Positions 1 through 7,555 of a DNA stretch of 46,091 bases are shown piece by piece (position 1 is the first letter of the stretch; the number at the start of each line of letters is the position of its first letter). The DNA is from Pseudonocardia sp. (GTDB taxonomy: Bacteria; Actinomycetota; Actinomycetes; Mycobacteriales; Pseudonocardiaceae): assembly GCA_019244295.1 (NCBI GenBank), contig JAFASX010000093.1, positions 1 through 46,091 of the forward strand, in the 5' to 3' direction. Under the pieces are notes generated by a model. That model was not told the DNA's origin. It did no database searches and was given only the letters and a program-made list of their open reading frames with translations. Both the position numbers and the translations under genes were made by a program.

Positions 1-349
1 TGATGCCGGGCTGTGGGCCAGGCGACGGCGCACTGCCGCGACATGAGCTGCCAGGGCGGAACCGGCCGCGCGCTTGCGGGTCCATAGCACGTCCAATCGG
101 GCGGGCGCACCAGGCTTGGTGTCCGCTGGCCTGGCCAACCGCGCGGCGGACGTGCCCAGCCCCGTCGGGCCAAATCCGTGGCGTGCCGATCCTTGGCCCG
201 CCCGCCCATCCTCGTATGCATGGACGCGCTCCGCTAACGGATCGAGGACATCACACTCATACCTTAACTGATCCGGAGTGATCAGCCGGCTCCCTGACTC
301 TTCCTGAAGCTGATTCGGGAGGCACGAGCCCGGCCCACTCCGGTGAATA
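1..349. other. No supportable gene; left-edge region
   Basis: I find no gene here that I can support. A minus-strand frame stays open from about 340 through the left edge and would read ...LDPLAERVHAYEDGRA..., but it has no clear start codon with a ribosome binding site, only moderate third-position GC, and no family I recognise. Given the fragments just to the right, this may also be decayed coding DNA. Confidence 0.4.
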
Positions 350-571
350 TCAGACATTTGAGCGGGGTGCGACGACACGAAGCCTCCTTTGTTCACTGAC
401 GGTAGTGACCTCATACGGGGCGATCCCGTGGATGTCGATAAGGGATTGCCGAACCAACCATCCGGTCCGGTGCACGGATTCGATGAGTATTTGTGCGGTC
501 CGACTGCCGCAGGTAGAGGATCGACCTTGCGCCAGGCTGACATCAGGTGTCATCTCAACGGCCTCACTCAC
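350..571 (-). CDS. Possible small hypothetical protein (73 aa)
   Basis: This minus-strand frame starts at a GTG that overlaps the end of the tail-tube-like relic (GTGAGTGA arrangement) and runs 73 codons. I do not recognise the product, and the composition is not strongly protein-like after the first 20 residues. It lies in a region of gene fragments, so it could be a chance frame. It is listed because the stop/start overlap is typical of translationally coupled genes. Confidence 0.2.
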   Translation of the reverse strand: MSEAVEMTPDVSLAQGRSSTCGSRTAQILIESVHRTGWLVRQSLIDIHGIAPYEVTTVSEQRRLRVVAPRSNV

Positions 572-970
572 GCATCAGATCCACCACGTCAACGGCATCA
601 CGGGCGGTGATCCGCCTGAGTGGGGTCTGCCGGGCGTCCATGACCACGATGGTGACGTCCTGCCGGGCCTCATCCGGCTTACCTTCCGCGAGGGTCTTCT
701 TGATCCAGTCGGTGAACGCCGTGCTCTTGTCCATGCCCCGCCTGATTGGACGGACACGTTGGCGGCAGCTTGGGCCAGCGCTGGATCCGCTCGGTGGTCG
801 CCGGTGATCGCGTCCAGGGCCCAGAACATCTCTCCACGCTGGACGACGGCTTCACCGGGCGCCGTGCCCGCCAGGTCTTCGAGCGACCCGCGGACGGCGG
901 CGGCCTCCGAGTGCCAGCCGCTCGCCTCCATGTGTTCAACCGCCTGGGTAACGGCATCGACGAGCGGCAT
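564..970 (-). pseudogene. Relic with a contractile tail-tube-like fragment
   Basis: Two minus-strand frames follow each other. The upstream one (from ATG at 970) has a protein-like stretch, LVDAVTQAVEHMEASG...GEMFWALDAITGD. Its frame is then lost near 740, and a second frame begins at ATG 734 and ends at 564: MDKSTAFTDWIKKTLAEG, then DVTIVVMDARQTPLRR, 56 aa in all. The DKSTAF..WIK pattern followed by a DVTIVVMD..G/Q.P.RR strand matches the middle of the gp19-like tail-tube protein of phage tails and extracellular contractile injection systems, as I know that family. The rest of the tube fold is missing, and no sheath, baseplate or other tail gene is near. I read this as a decayed fragment, perhaps fused to an unrelated gene. 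The tail-tube part is more secure than the upstream part. Confidence 0.5.
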
Positions 971-1086
971 GGGAGCGGTTGGAACACAGGCAAAGGGTAC
1001 AACCGGCATCATCAACTTGGGCGGCGGCCTGGCGACTGGGATGATCGGCGGATCGTCCGTGTGGAGGGTCGAGGGGGGCTGGGCTG

Positions 1087-1281
1087 GTGGGCATCGGTAC
1101 GCCGTCGTACAGGGGGTTCCGGTTTCCGGTGGAGATCATCAACCACTGTGTCTGGCTGTACTACCGGTTCCCGCTTTCGCCGGGATCGCGGAGCCGGCGA
1201 CCGGTGTGCTGGCGAGGCGTGACCAGTATCAGCCACCAGCGATTCACCCGTCACCACGTATCGCGGATCGGCACCGCGGCG
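1087..1281 (+). mobile_element. IS6-family transposase N-terminal remnant
   Basis: The plus-strand frame from 1087 contains YRGFRFPVEIINHCVWLYYR, which closely resembles the N-terminal part of IS6/IS26-type transposases (pattern Y.G.RFP.EII.HAVWLY.RF.LS). The following RGVTSISHQRF also fits the ...ERGV.VSYE.IR... segment, but imperfectly. The DDE catalytic core is absent and the frame runs into unrelated sequence. No terminal inverted repeats are evident. This is a dead fragment. Confidence 0.6.
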
Positions 1282-1293
1282 AGGTCCTCGTGC

Positions 1294-1692
1294 TTACTGA
1301 ATAACTGGCAAGACCTCGAACATGTCTTCCAGTCCGGTTATTTTCAGTGGACGGGCCACGATGCGTCGGCTGGTGCCGCTGAGTTGCAGCCTGGTATCTT
1401 GCCGAGCAGCGGCGTCCCTGATCCTGACCAGCACCCCTAGCCCGCTCGCCCCGAGGAATGAAACTTCGCTTAGATTGACGATCAGCCGTTTAGGCAAGGC
1501 CACGAGATGTTTACGGAGATGTTCTTCAAGTAGGGACTCGGTGAGCATGTCCAGTTCGCCCGCTACGCGGACCACGGGGACTGCCTGGGCTAGGTGTGTC
1601 ACGGTGACCTGAAGCGGCGGTACGCCGAAGGTGCCTATGGGTGACTGTGGTGTCAGTGTGCTCGATAGTTTGGGTGCACCTTCGGCGATCAT
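1294..1692 (-). CDS. STAS-domain protein (anti-sigma-factor antagonist-like)
   Basis: This is a 132-aa protein with one STAS domain at roughly residues 25-125, the fold of SpoIIAA/RsbV anti-anti-sigma factors. These bind a HATPase-type anti-sigma kinase and are switched off by phosphorylation of a Ser in the D-S-S/T-G-L motif. Here the strand and loop read LIVNLSEVSFLGASGLGVLV, so the usual Asp-Ser before the SGLG is Gly-Ala and the phosphorylated residue appears lost. If so, the protein could not be switched by the usual kinase, or it uses the next Ser. It lies 108 bases downstream of the CheR-PAS gene on the same strand and close to a STAS/HATPase protein (5035-5775), which suggests one partner-switching network. 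The start ATG is preceded by GGAGAGT. Confidence 0.85.
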   Translation of the reverse strand: MIAEGAPKLSSTLTPQSPIGTFGVPPLQVTVTHLAQAVPVVRVAGELDMLTESLLEEHLRKHLVALPKRLIVNLSEVSFLGASGLGVLVRIRDAAARQDTRLQLSGTSRRIVARPLKITGLEDMFEVLPVIQ

Positions 1693-1800
1693 GAAGTCCT
1701 ACTCTCCATAGGCAGGCGCGGTTGACGCCACAGTCCGATCAATTCACGGTCCTTGCATCACAGCGGCATTCGCATGATCAGCCGAGGTTCCGTGGAGTGA

Positions 1801-3738
1801 TCAGCCGGTAGTTGTGGTGTCGTCAGCGCCGGCCGTTTCCGGCGTGTGCTGTCCGTCCTGCTTACCTAGCGGCACCAGAAGACTCCCATCAAACTGCCCG
1901 CCATCCTGTTCCATTTCCATCAGCAGGATGGCGCCGCTGGCGGTGCCCTCGACGCCGTCCAGCGGGCTTCCGGCCACTCGTACCTGGATAGGGCGGCCGC
2001 GCCGGTTCACCGCCGAGAGCAGCATCTCGTGCGGGCCGGGGTCGCCAGCGAGAGTTCGGCGGATCAGGGGGCACAACTGCTCAGTCGGCAAGCCGATGTC
2101 CAAATTGAGAAAATGCTGGCCGACGGTTTCTTCCTGGCGCAGCCCCCACAGATCCTCGGCATGCCGGTTCCAGACCAGAACACGCATATCTCCGTCCAGC
2201 ACAGCCACCCCGGCGCGGAGACCTGTGAGTATCGTCTCCAGGAAATGCTTGGCCTGGTTGAGGTCTCCGGTGCGATCCCGGAGTTCGTCGTTGATGGCTT
2301 GCAGCTCGTCGTTGGTGGACTGGAGCTCCTCGTTCATCGTCTCCAGTTCCTCGTTCGTCGATTGCAACTCCTCGTTAGTGGTTTCCAGTTCCTCGACGGT
2401 GGACTGGAGCTCTTCGTTGGTCGTCTCCAACTCCTCGTTGGTGGATTGGAGTTCCTCGTAGGCCGTTTCCAGCTGACGGTTGGCCTGCTGCAATTCGTCC
2501 CGCAGCCGGCGGGACTCGCTGACATCATGGAAGCTGAGGATCACCCCGAGCAGGCCTGCGTCGTTGTAGGTAAGCGGGCTGATCTGCACGTCAAGATACG
2601 AGGTCTCCACACCGCGGATGTACTCAATGTCGGTGACCCGGAAGGTGCGCCGCTCGACGTGCGTCTGTTCGATGTAGCGGCGCAATTCCACCGGACGGTA
2701 GGACAGCGCGACGTCGCTGAACGGCCGGCCCACGTCACGACTGGATACCCCGAACAGGTCCTCGGCCTGGCGGTTGCACAGGGCGATCAAGCCATCCACG
2801 GTGACGACGACCTGGGCCAGTGGGCTAGCCAGTAGGGCCGCGTGACGCAGCAGGTCCAGGCCGCCTATGGGAGGTCTGGCATGCGCTGGCGGTGCCTCGG
2901 TCAGAAAGCCGCCGTTCGGTGGCACCGGGCTGGCCACCTTGCGGAACACCCGGCGCTTGAGGTCGATCGGGTGGAACAGCTTGGTGTGCGAGAGCAGCAT
3001 CTCGGCCTTGCCCAGAAACATCACCCCGGCGGGTGCCAGCGCGAAATGGAACCGGGACAGGACGCGCGACTGAGTCTCGGCGTTGAAGTACATCAACACG
3101 TTGCGGCAGGCCAGTAGGTCGATTTTGGAAATCGGGGCGTCCTGCACGAGGTCGTTTCGTCCGAAGATGACCGACCGGCGCAAATCCTTGTGGAAGGCGA
3201 ACCGGCCGCCCACCTGATCGAAATACCGTTCCAGCAGCGGTGCCGGTACCGCGCGGACCCGCCGTTCGTCATAGGTCGCGTGCCGGGCGTGGGTCAAGCC
3301 CTCTTCGTCGACATCGGTGGCATACACCTTGACGCGTTGGCGGAACTCCTCCACACCCAGCGCATCGGCCAGGCTCATGGCCAGCGTGTATGCCTCTTCA
3401 CCCGAAGCGCACCCCGCGCTCCATACTCTGATCACCTCGTCGGGCGCCTTGGCCGCCAGCACGCTGGGCAGGATCTCCGCGCGCAGGTAATCCCAGGCCT
3501 CGGCATCCCGGAAAAAACCCGTGACGTTGATGAGAATCGTGTTGAATAGCGCCGTGAATTCCTCGGCGTGTACTTCCAGGTAGTCGAGATACTCAGCGTA
3601 GTTACTGATTCCGACATGGGCCATCCGACGATTGACTCGCCGAGTCAAGCTGGAGCGTTTGTAGCCGGTGAAGTCGAAACCGCGATTCTCCTTCAGATGC
3701 ACCAGCAGCGTCTCAAAAGACGCATCGGGCTGTGACAC
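1801..3738 (-). CDS. CheR-type methyltransferase with two PAS domains and a coiled coil
   Basis: This 645-aa protein is a CheR-PAS architecture. Residues 1-75 form the CheR N-terminal helical domain (FETLLVHLKENRGFDFTGYK). Residues 80-275 form the SAM-dependent methyltransferase, with VWSAGCASGEEAYTLAMSL as the SAM-binding motif and LLACRNVLMYF further on. A PAS domain follows at about 300-415. Next is a heptad coiled coil (EELQSTNEELETTNEELQST and similar) at about 420-500, then a second PAS at about 505-620. In many bacteria CheB is fused in front as CheB-CheR-PAS; here CheB is a separate upstream gene (3814-4848). CheR methylates Glu residues of chemoreceptors, but no receptor, CheA or CheW is nearby, so the target is unknown. 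The PAS domains and neighbouring STAS proteins suggest a stress or light/redox signalling role rather than taxis (inference). Confidence 0.88.
   Translation of the reverse strand: MSQPDASFETLLVHLKENRGFDFTGYKRSSLTRRVNRRMAHVGISNYAEYLDYLEVHAEEFTALFNTILINVTGFFRDAEAWDYLRAEILPSVLAAKAPDEVIRVWSAGCASGEEAYTLAMSLADALGVEEFRQRVKVYATDVDEEGLTHARHATYDERRVRAVPAPLLERYFDQVGGRFAFHKDLRRSVIFGRNDLVQDAPISKIDLLACRNVLMYFNAETQSRVLSRFHFALAPAGVMFLGKAEMLLSHTKLFHPIDLKRRVFRKVASPVPPNGGFLTEAPPAHARPPIGGLDLLRHAALLASPLAQVVVTVDGLIALCNRQAEDLFGVSSRDVGRPFSDVALSYRPVELRRYIEQTHVERRTFRVTDIEYIRGVETSYLDVQISPLTYNDAGLLGVILSFHDVSESRRLRDELQQANRQLETAYEELQSTNEELETTNEELQSTVEELETTNEELQSTNEELETMNEELQSTNDELQAINDELRDRTGDLNQAKHFLETILTGLRAGVAVLDGDMRVLVWNRHAEDLWGLRQEETVGQHFLNLDIGLPTEQLCPLIRRTLAGDPGPHEMLLSAVNRRGRPIQVRVAGSPLDGVEGTASGAILLMEMEQDGGQFDGSLLVPLGKQDGQHTPETAGADDTTTTG
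2283..2463. repeat. 21-bp heptad-coding repeats in the CheR-PAS gene
   Basis: On the minus strand the DNA repeats about every 21 bases and alternates codons for EELQSTN and EELETTN/EELETMN. This gives roughly eight to nine heptads of a long parallel coiled coil between the two PAS domains. The repeat is inside the coding sequence and is typical of the CheB/CheR-PAS family. It may vary in length by slippage. Confidence 0.85.
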
Positions 3739-3813
3739 GTCTCGCCTCCACGGCTCGTTGATCCAGGTAGCGAGAGCCTATCCACTCGCGCGTCCCTGCT
3801 TCTCGCTGACAAA

Positions 3814-4848
3814 TTATGGTTCATCCTCAGCGGGGGATTCCAGCGCTGAGCTGATCCGGCCGATCAGCTCACGCAGCATCACCGCCTCGGTCTTGTTGGC
3901 GTCATACCGCTGCCGGTACACGGTGGCTGCCCAGTGCCGCTCACGTCGTTCGGCGAACTCAGCCAGCCGATGGTTGATCGCCGCGTTTTCCTCCAGGGCC
4001 CGCAACGCCACCCACAGCGCGTGCTCCACCGCACCGTTCTGCTCAGCGGCCAGGCTGCCCGGTGACCACGCGTGGCCCACCCGGCAGCGATAGCGCGGCG
4101 CCGGTTCACCATCCAGCTCGAAGAGCACGCCCTGACAGTTCGGGCAGGAGAACCCCGAAGGCCGTGACGAAAGCAGCGCATCAGTGGTCAGCGGTGCCAG
4201 GGTAGCGATCTCGTTCTCCGCGGCGAGTTGGCAATCCGTGCCGGACGACGCGTCCAGCGGAAGGTCCCGTACCAGCTCCCCGAGCAGCGCGCCGATCTTC
4301 GATGCCGGCAGCACGTGGGCACTCGCGACATGCTCCAGCGCGCTAGCCGGCATCGACCGATGCAAGGCTTCCTCCGGGTCCTGCACCACCGCCTGTCCTC
4401 CCCGTTCGACGATCGCGGTCAGCCCGGCGGCTCCATCGTCCCGGGCACCTGAGAGCACCACACCGATCGCACCAGCCCCGCAAGACAGCGCCACCGAACG
4501 GAACAGCGGATCAATGGCCGGCCGATGCCCGTTCTCCGCCGGGCCGACCGAAAGCTCCAGGTGCCCCTCGCGCACCAGCAGGTGATGATCGGCCGGTGCC
4601 ACATAGATCATGCCCGGCAGCAGCCGCACGCCATGACGCGCTGAGTGCGCCCGCAGCGGCCCGGCGCGATCCAAGATGTGGGCGAGCGCGCTCGGGGCAC
4701 GCGGAGGAATATGCAACACGACCAGGACGGCCGCCGCCAGATCGGGGGGCAGCCCGGCGACCAGCGCCCGCAGTGCTTCCACACCACCCGCGGAGGCACC
4801 GATCGCGATCACACGCGGTGGGGTCGGTGACGACATATCCGATGCCAT
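3814..4848 (-). CDS. CheB-type protein-glutamate methylesterase with C-terminal Cys-rich domain
   Basis: I start the gene at ATG 4848 because AGGAAAG lies just upstream; a longer frame to 4962 has an unconvincing N-terminus. The product is about 344 aa. Residues 8-195 form the CheB esterase domain: IAIGASAGGVEALRAL carries the nucleophilic Ser, LHIPPRAPS the His loop, and VLSGARDDGAAG the catalytic Asp region. There is no receiver domain, so it is not controlled by a CheA-type kinase in the usual way. The C-terminal part has CPNCQGVLFEL...YRCRVGHAWS, a CxxC...C..GH module common in actinobacterial CheB homologues and possibly zinc-binding, followed by a helical segment rich in E and R. It lies upstream of the CheR-PAS gene on the same strand, 76 bases apart, and is probably its functional partner. 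Confidence 0.88.
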   Translation of the reverse strand: MASDMSSPTPPRVIAIGASAGGVEALRALVAGLPPDLAAAVLVVLHIPPRAPSALAHILDRAGPLRAHSARHGVRLLPGMIYVAPADHHLLVREGHLELSVGPAENGHRPAIDPLFRSVALSCGAGAIGVVLSGARDDGAAGLTAIVERGGQAVVQDPEEALHRSMPASALEHVASAHVLPASKIGALLGELVRDLPLDASSGTDCQLAAENEIATLAPLTTDALLSSRPSGFSCPNCQGVLFELDGEPAPRYRCRVGHAWSPGSLAAEQNGAVEHALWVALRALEENAAINHRLAEFAERRERHWAATVYRQRYDANKTEAVMLRELIGRISSALESPAEDEP

Positions 4849-5034
4849 AGCTTTCCTGCCCGCTCGATGGCTGCGGCCATGATGGACGCTGCGACCAGCA
4901 TGGCCTTCCTCTCGCCCGCGCACCAGCCCGCCCGGGTGCTCCTCAGCCCTGACGGCCGGCAACTCCGTAAGCGCACCAACTCACATCGTGCTTCACTAAT
5001 CGGACCATGTCTTCGAACTCACCCTGGTGGGATC

Positions 5035-5775
5035 ATGCCCAACGACCTTGTGGTCGAGGTTCGCGAAACGCTCGGGCACGCCGTGCTCTGGCTTTCGGGC
5101 CACTTGTCCATTCGAACCTCACCCAGGATCCGCGAAGCCATCGCGAAGTGTCTACTTGGCACCGGTTGTGCGCTGATCGACGTCTCCCGGCTCCGCACGA
5201 CCCAGTCAGCTTTCCTCAGCGTCTTCCCGGCAGCGCTGGCAGCCGCCGGCGGTTGGCCATCGGCCAGGCTGATCCTGTTCGGCGCGGGCCCCAACCTGCG
5301 CTCGATGCTCGTCTCGAGCCGGGTCACTGAAACGGTACCGCTGGCCCCTGGCCTCGCTTCGGCCATGGTCATGCTGGAACAGCGCCCGCCGGAGCTGCGG
5401 CGCCAGCGGGATCTGCCCTCGCACGACACCGCTCCATCCGCTGCTCGGCTGTTCGTCCGCGAGTCCTGCAAGGTCTGGCTGGTACCCATGGCCCTCCAGG
5501 AGGTCGCCGAACTGGTGTCCTCTGAGCTGGTCAGCAACGCGGTCGAGCACGCACGCAGCTCCAGCCAGCTCACCCTCACCCTCACCCGCTCAGCGTTGCG
5601 CGTCTCGGTCCGGGACTTCCGCCCGGGGCCCATCCCGCGAACCCGGCCGATCAACATCGATGCCTGCCGTGGCCGGGGGCTGCAGCTGGTGGCCACGCTG
5701 GCACAGGCCTGGGGTGTCGAGCCGCACTCCGACGGCAAGACCATCTGGGCCAGCCTGCCGCTCGAGACCGATTAG
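5035..5775 (+). CDS. STAS-like plus HATPase (anti-sigma kinase-like) fusion protein
   Basis: This 246-aa protein starts at ATG 5035 after GGTGGG. Residues 1-105 look like a STAS-like domain (LVVEVRETLGHAVLWLSGHL, then CALIDVSRLRTTQSAFLSVF). Residues 130-246 are a HATPase_c_2 domain of the RsbW/SpoIIAB type. ELVSSELVSNAVEHARSSS is the N box, VSVRDFRPGP resembles the G1 box, and GRGLQLVATLAQAWG is the G2-like segment; the end reads GKTIWASLPL. Such kinases phosphorylate STAS antagonists and bind sigma factors; many actinobacterial orphan versions have no mapped sigma partner. It is divergent from cheB with about 190 bases between them, and may be the kinase for the nearby STAS protein. The STAS loop lacks the classical DSS motif. 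Confidence 0.78.
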   Translation: MPNDLVVEVRETLGHAVLWLSGHLSIRTSPRIREAIAKCLLGTGCALIDVSRLRTTQSAFLSVFPAALAAAGGWPSARLILFGAGPNLRSMLVSSRVTETVPLAPGLASAMVMLEQRPPELRRQRDLPSHDTAPSAARLFVRESCKVWLVPMALQEVAELVSSELVSNAVEHARSSSQLTLTLTRSALRVSVRDFRPGPIPRTRPINIDACRGRGLQLVATLAQAWGVEPHSDGKTIWASLPLETD

Positions 5776-5780
5776 AGGAC

Positions 5781-6087
5781 TTAGAGCCCGAACGTTCTCG
5801 CCGCCACCGCCGCCCACCTGAGTTGCTGGCCGCGTTCGTAGGCGCTGTGATCCCGTGCGCGCTGGGCCCGGCGCCGGTGATCCCACGCGCACCGGATTGC
5901 GCCGCGCCCAGCGCTCAGCCTGTACCGCTATCTGGTCCTCGGTATCCCCGATCTGTCCGGCCAGGCACGCGAGCTGGCTGGCCAGCTCCCGGTGACGCCG
6001 GCCGTAGAAAGCGATCTCCGCGTGCAGCTGACTACGCCAGCGCTCCAGGTCTGGGGTCATGTCAGTGGTCGCCATCCGCGCATCCAT
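5781..6087 (-). pseudogene. Frameshifted small helical protein gene
   Basis: From ATG 6087 (or 6075/6060) a frame reads MTPDLERWRSQLHAEIAFYG, then RHRELASQLACLAGQIGDTEDQIA. After about 5935 the protein-like signal moves to another frame: AWDHRRRAQRARDHSAYERG, then QQLRWAAVAA, ending at TAA 5781. The stop lies only five bases from the convergent stop of the STAS/HATPase gene, as expected for a real gene end. If the first frame were kept it would run deep into the neighbour on the opposite strand. One base too many (307 bases) is consistent with a single frameshift or a sequencing error. The family looks like a small coiled-coil protein of actinobacteria; its function is unknown to me. Confidence 0.55.
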
Positions 6088-6123
6088 CCGGATAACCAAT
6101 CCCGCGCGTGATCCAACGGCGCA

Positions 6124-6330
6124 GTGAGCACCGAGATCCACGTTTCCGAGCAGGGACCGGGGATGAGCACAGCGCCCGAGGTCATGCCCTGTCCCACCTA
6201 CCCCCGTGGCGGTGCCATTTGGCATACCTGCCATGGTGACAGTCACGTCCCGGTCTGGTTGGCGGACCCGGACATTGACGGCGAGGAGGCAGCCTGTTCC
6301 TGGGGCTGGGCGGCAGACAAGAGCGGATGA
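6124..6330 (+). CDS. Small hypothetical protein (68 aa)
   Basis: This short gene starts at GTG 6124 (an internal ATG at 6163 is possible) and ends 19 bases before the next gene on the same strand. The central part reads PTYPRGGAIWHTCHGDSHVP, with Cys and His residues that could bind a metal, followed by an acidic tail. I do not recognise the family. Good spacing to the next gene and divergence from the small helical gene support it being real. Confidence 0.5.
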   Translation: MSTEIHVSEQGPGMSTAPEVMPCPTYPRGGAIWHTCHGDSHVPVWLADPDIDGEEAACSWGWAADKSG

Positions 6331-6349
6331 GCATTCGAGGAGGACTGGG

Positions 6350-6673
6350 ATGGATGATCTGCAAAGAGACGACGTTGAAGGACCGTGCTCGGTATGCGAC
6401 CAGCATGCAGAGCTGATCACAATGGATGGTAAGTGCTGGTGCTGCTGGGAGACCACTTACCGCGGGTCGTTCACCCCACACGCGCTTTACGCTTACGCCT
6501 GCCGTGGTTGCAAGCAAGAGCTCGGTGAATCACTCGACCCGACACGCGCGTGGAACCTGGCCCAGGCACACGTCAACCGATACGGGCCGGGACACCACGT
6601 CTGGATCATCTCGAACAGTCGGATCGCCAACCTGCGGTTCTTCCAAGCCAACCGGGATCGGCTGGCGGCATGA
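6350..6673 (+). CDS. Small Cys-rich hypothetical protein (107 aa)
   Basis: The start ATG 6350 is preceded by GAGGAGG at 6337-6343, a strong ribosome binding site. The protein has two Cys pairs, CSVCDQHAEL near residue 13 and CRGCKQELG near residue 52, with an extra CWCCWE between them; this looks like a zinc-binding knuckle. The C-terminal half (VWIISNSRIANLRFFQANRD) is not recognised. It probably forms a two-gene unit with 6124-6330. Confidence 0.65.
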   Translation: MDDLQRDDVEGPCSVCDQHAELITMDGKCWCCWETTYRGSFTPHALYAYACRGCKQELGESLDPTRAWNLAQAHVNRYGPGHHVWIISNSRIANLRFFQANRDRLAA

Positions 6674-6761
6674 GCGCGCGAGCGGTTGTTCGGAGGAGTC
6701 GCTGAGGTTCAGCCCGTAGTCCGCTCCAGCGGTCGTCCTGGCCACTCTGCTCAGAATGGCC

Positions 6762-6791
6762 AGCGCCCACCAAAGCAGCGCCCACCAAAGC
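6762..6791. repeat. 15-bp tandem duplication
   Basis: AGCGCCCACCAAAGC occurs twice head to tail with no mismatch, at 6762-6776 and 6777-6791, in non-coding DNA. It looks like a simple slippage duplication. Confidence 0.9.
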
Positions 6792-6862
6792 GGGCATCCG
6801 GAGCCCCCCGAGCGCGGCCGCCCGGAATGCCATACCGAAGATCAAGCCCAGGCTGACCCCCA

Positions 6863-6921
6863 TTGAGATCGACGTCAGCGTGGCTATACCAAGATCGAAT
6901 CACTCTCCTGTCGATGTCGAA
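6863..6921. repeat. Dispersed palindromic element, copy A (degenerate)
   Basis: The stretch from GAGATCGAC to TGTCGATGTCGA resembles 18873-18930. The best part is AATCACTCTCCTGTCGAT, identical in both copies. The arms are less complementary here than in the second copy, so this is probably the older or more decayed copy. Confidence 0.65.
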
Positions 6922-7045
6922 CGGGCCCGGAACGCCGGGCCGACCAACGCGCCAGCAACTCCAGCGCAATGGCCACCAAGGGGGAGCTACCCCGACACTG
7001 TGCGCTCCGATCATGGTCGGTGTGGCGAGCCGGCCCGACGCGGGA

Positions 7046-7396
7046 TCAGCTGGCGGCGACCACTCGCATCAGATACCGCAGCGCAGGCGCTTCTGGGTTG
7101 CCGGGCAATGTCGCTTCAACAGTTGCCTCCCCGACCGCGTCGCCGTGTAAACCGGACGCCACCGCACGACCGTGGTTGTTGGCCTCAACATCAATATGGT
7201 CTGCACCGCCTTTGAACGACGCGGCGGCGCCGAAGACGGTGAACCGGACGGCCGCGTAATGCACAATCACCCCGTGCTCATCGACCGTCTCAACCTGAGG
7301 CCAACCGTCGAGCACCTGGTCAACCAGCAGCTGATGAACCTCGGTGAGTGGACTCAACGGAAACAACCGCGCTGCCTGGCCACCTGCCACCGTCAT
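7046..7396 (-). CDS. Hypothetical protein (116 aa)
   Basis: I choose ATG 7396 because GGGGGGAG lies four bases upstream; a GTG at 7411 would extend it by five residues. The protein shows good third-position GC and a balanced composition: EVHQLLVDQVLDGWPQVETV, then VIVHYAAVRFTVFGAAASF and a soluble C-terminus. There is no signal peptide or membrane segment. I do not recognise the family. It is followed by no obvious partner and is separated from the enoyl-CoA hydratase by a strong hairpin. Confidence 0.55.
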   Translation of the reverse strand: MTVAGGQAARLFPLSPLTEVHQLLVDQVLDGWPQVETVDEHGVIVHYAAVRFTVFGAAASFKGGADHIDVEANNHGRAVASGLHGDAVGEATVEATLPGNPEAPALRYLMRVVAAS

Positions 7397-7442
7397 CAAC
7401 TCCCCCCGCAACGCCGTGCGCTAACGTTCACCCTACCTCCGC

Positions 7443-7465
7443 GCCCCGACCACACCAGCCGTTTA
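7443..7465. repeat. 23-bp duplicate of an internal enoyl-CoA hydratase segment
   Basis: GCCCCGACCACACCAGCCG and the following TTTA are identical at 7443-7465 and at 7687-7709, where they encode part of KRLVWSGLGG in the enoyl-CoA hydratase on the minus strand. The first copy is intergenic, suggesting a partial duplication of the gene or a fragment of a lost paralogue. Confidence 0.85.
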
Positions 7466-7483
7466 TGTCGCGTGTACGGGTCG

Positions 7484-7547
7484 GCGCAGCACGTGTGTGG
7501 CCGGCACAGCCGCTACAGGTGCTGTGCCGGCCACACACGTGCTGCGC
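7484..7547. repeat. Perfect 27-bp inverted repeat with conserved 10-nt loop
   Basis: The left arm (7484-7510, GCGCAGCACGTG...GGCACAGC) and right arm (7521-7547) are perfectly complementary over 27 bases around the loop CGCTACAGGT. It lies just beyond the stop of the enoyl-CoA hydratase gene and could end transcription, but there is no T-tract. A hairpin with a near-identical loop and a different stem occurs at 10110-10145. This points to a repeat family rather than a chance terminator. Confidence 0.9.
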
Positions 7548-7555
7548 GAACGAGG

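Larger units (their letters stand above)
6674..7045. other. Intergenic region with decayed sequence
   Basis: There is no supported gene. A short minus-strand frame from 6863 begins MGVSLGLIFGMAFRAAALGG and resembles the start of a glycine-zipper membrane protein, but it degrades quickly. The region also carries a perfect 15-bp tandem duplication at 6762-6791 and one copy of a dispersed imperfect palindrome (6863-6921), both listed separately. Confidence 0.45.

Noticed and set aside
405..1304. Long plus-strand frame of 299 codons
   Set aside because: Low-complexity content with no family, opposite the tail-tube relic; it is a high-GC shadow frame.
2029..2835. Plus-strand frame rich in Leu/Val/Gly repeats opposite CheR-PAS
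   Set aside because: It is the antisense of the coiled-coil region; its repeats only mirror the heptads.
5590..6456. 288-codon minus-strand frame
   Set aside because: Most of it is antisense to the STAS/HATPase gene and to the small genes; only the central part is protein-like, treated as a frameshifted gene.
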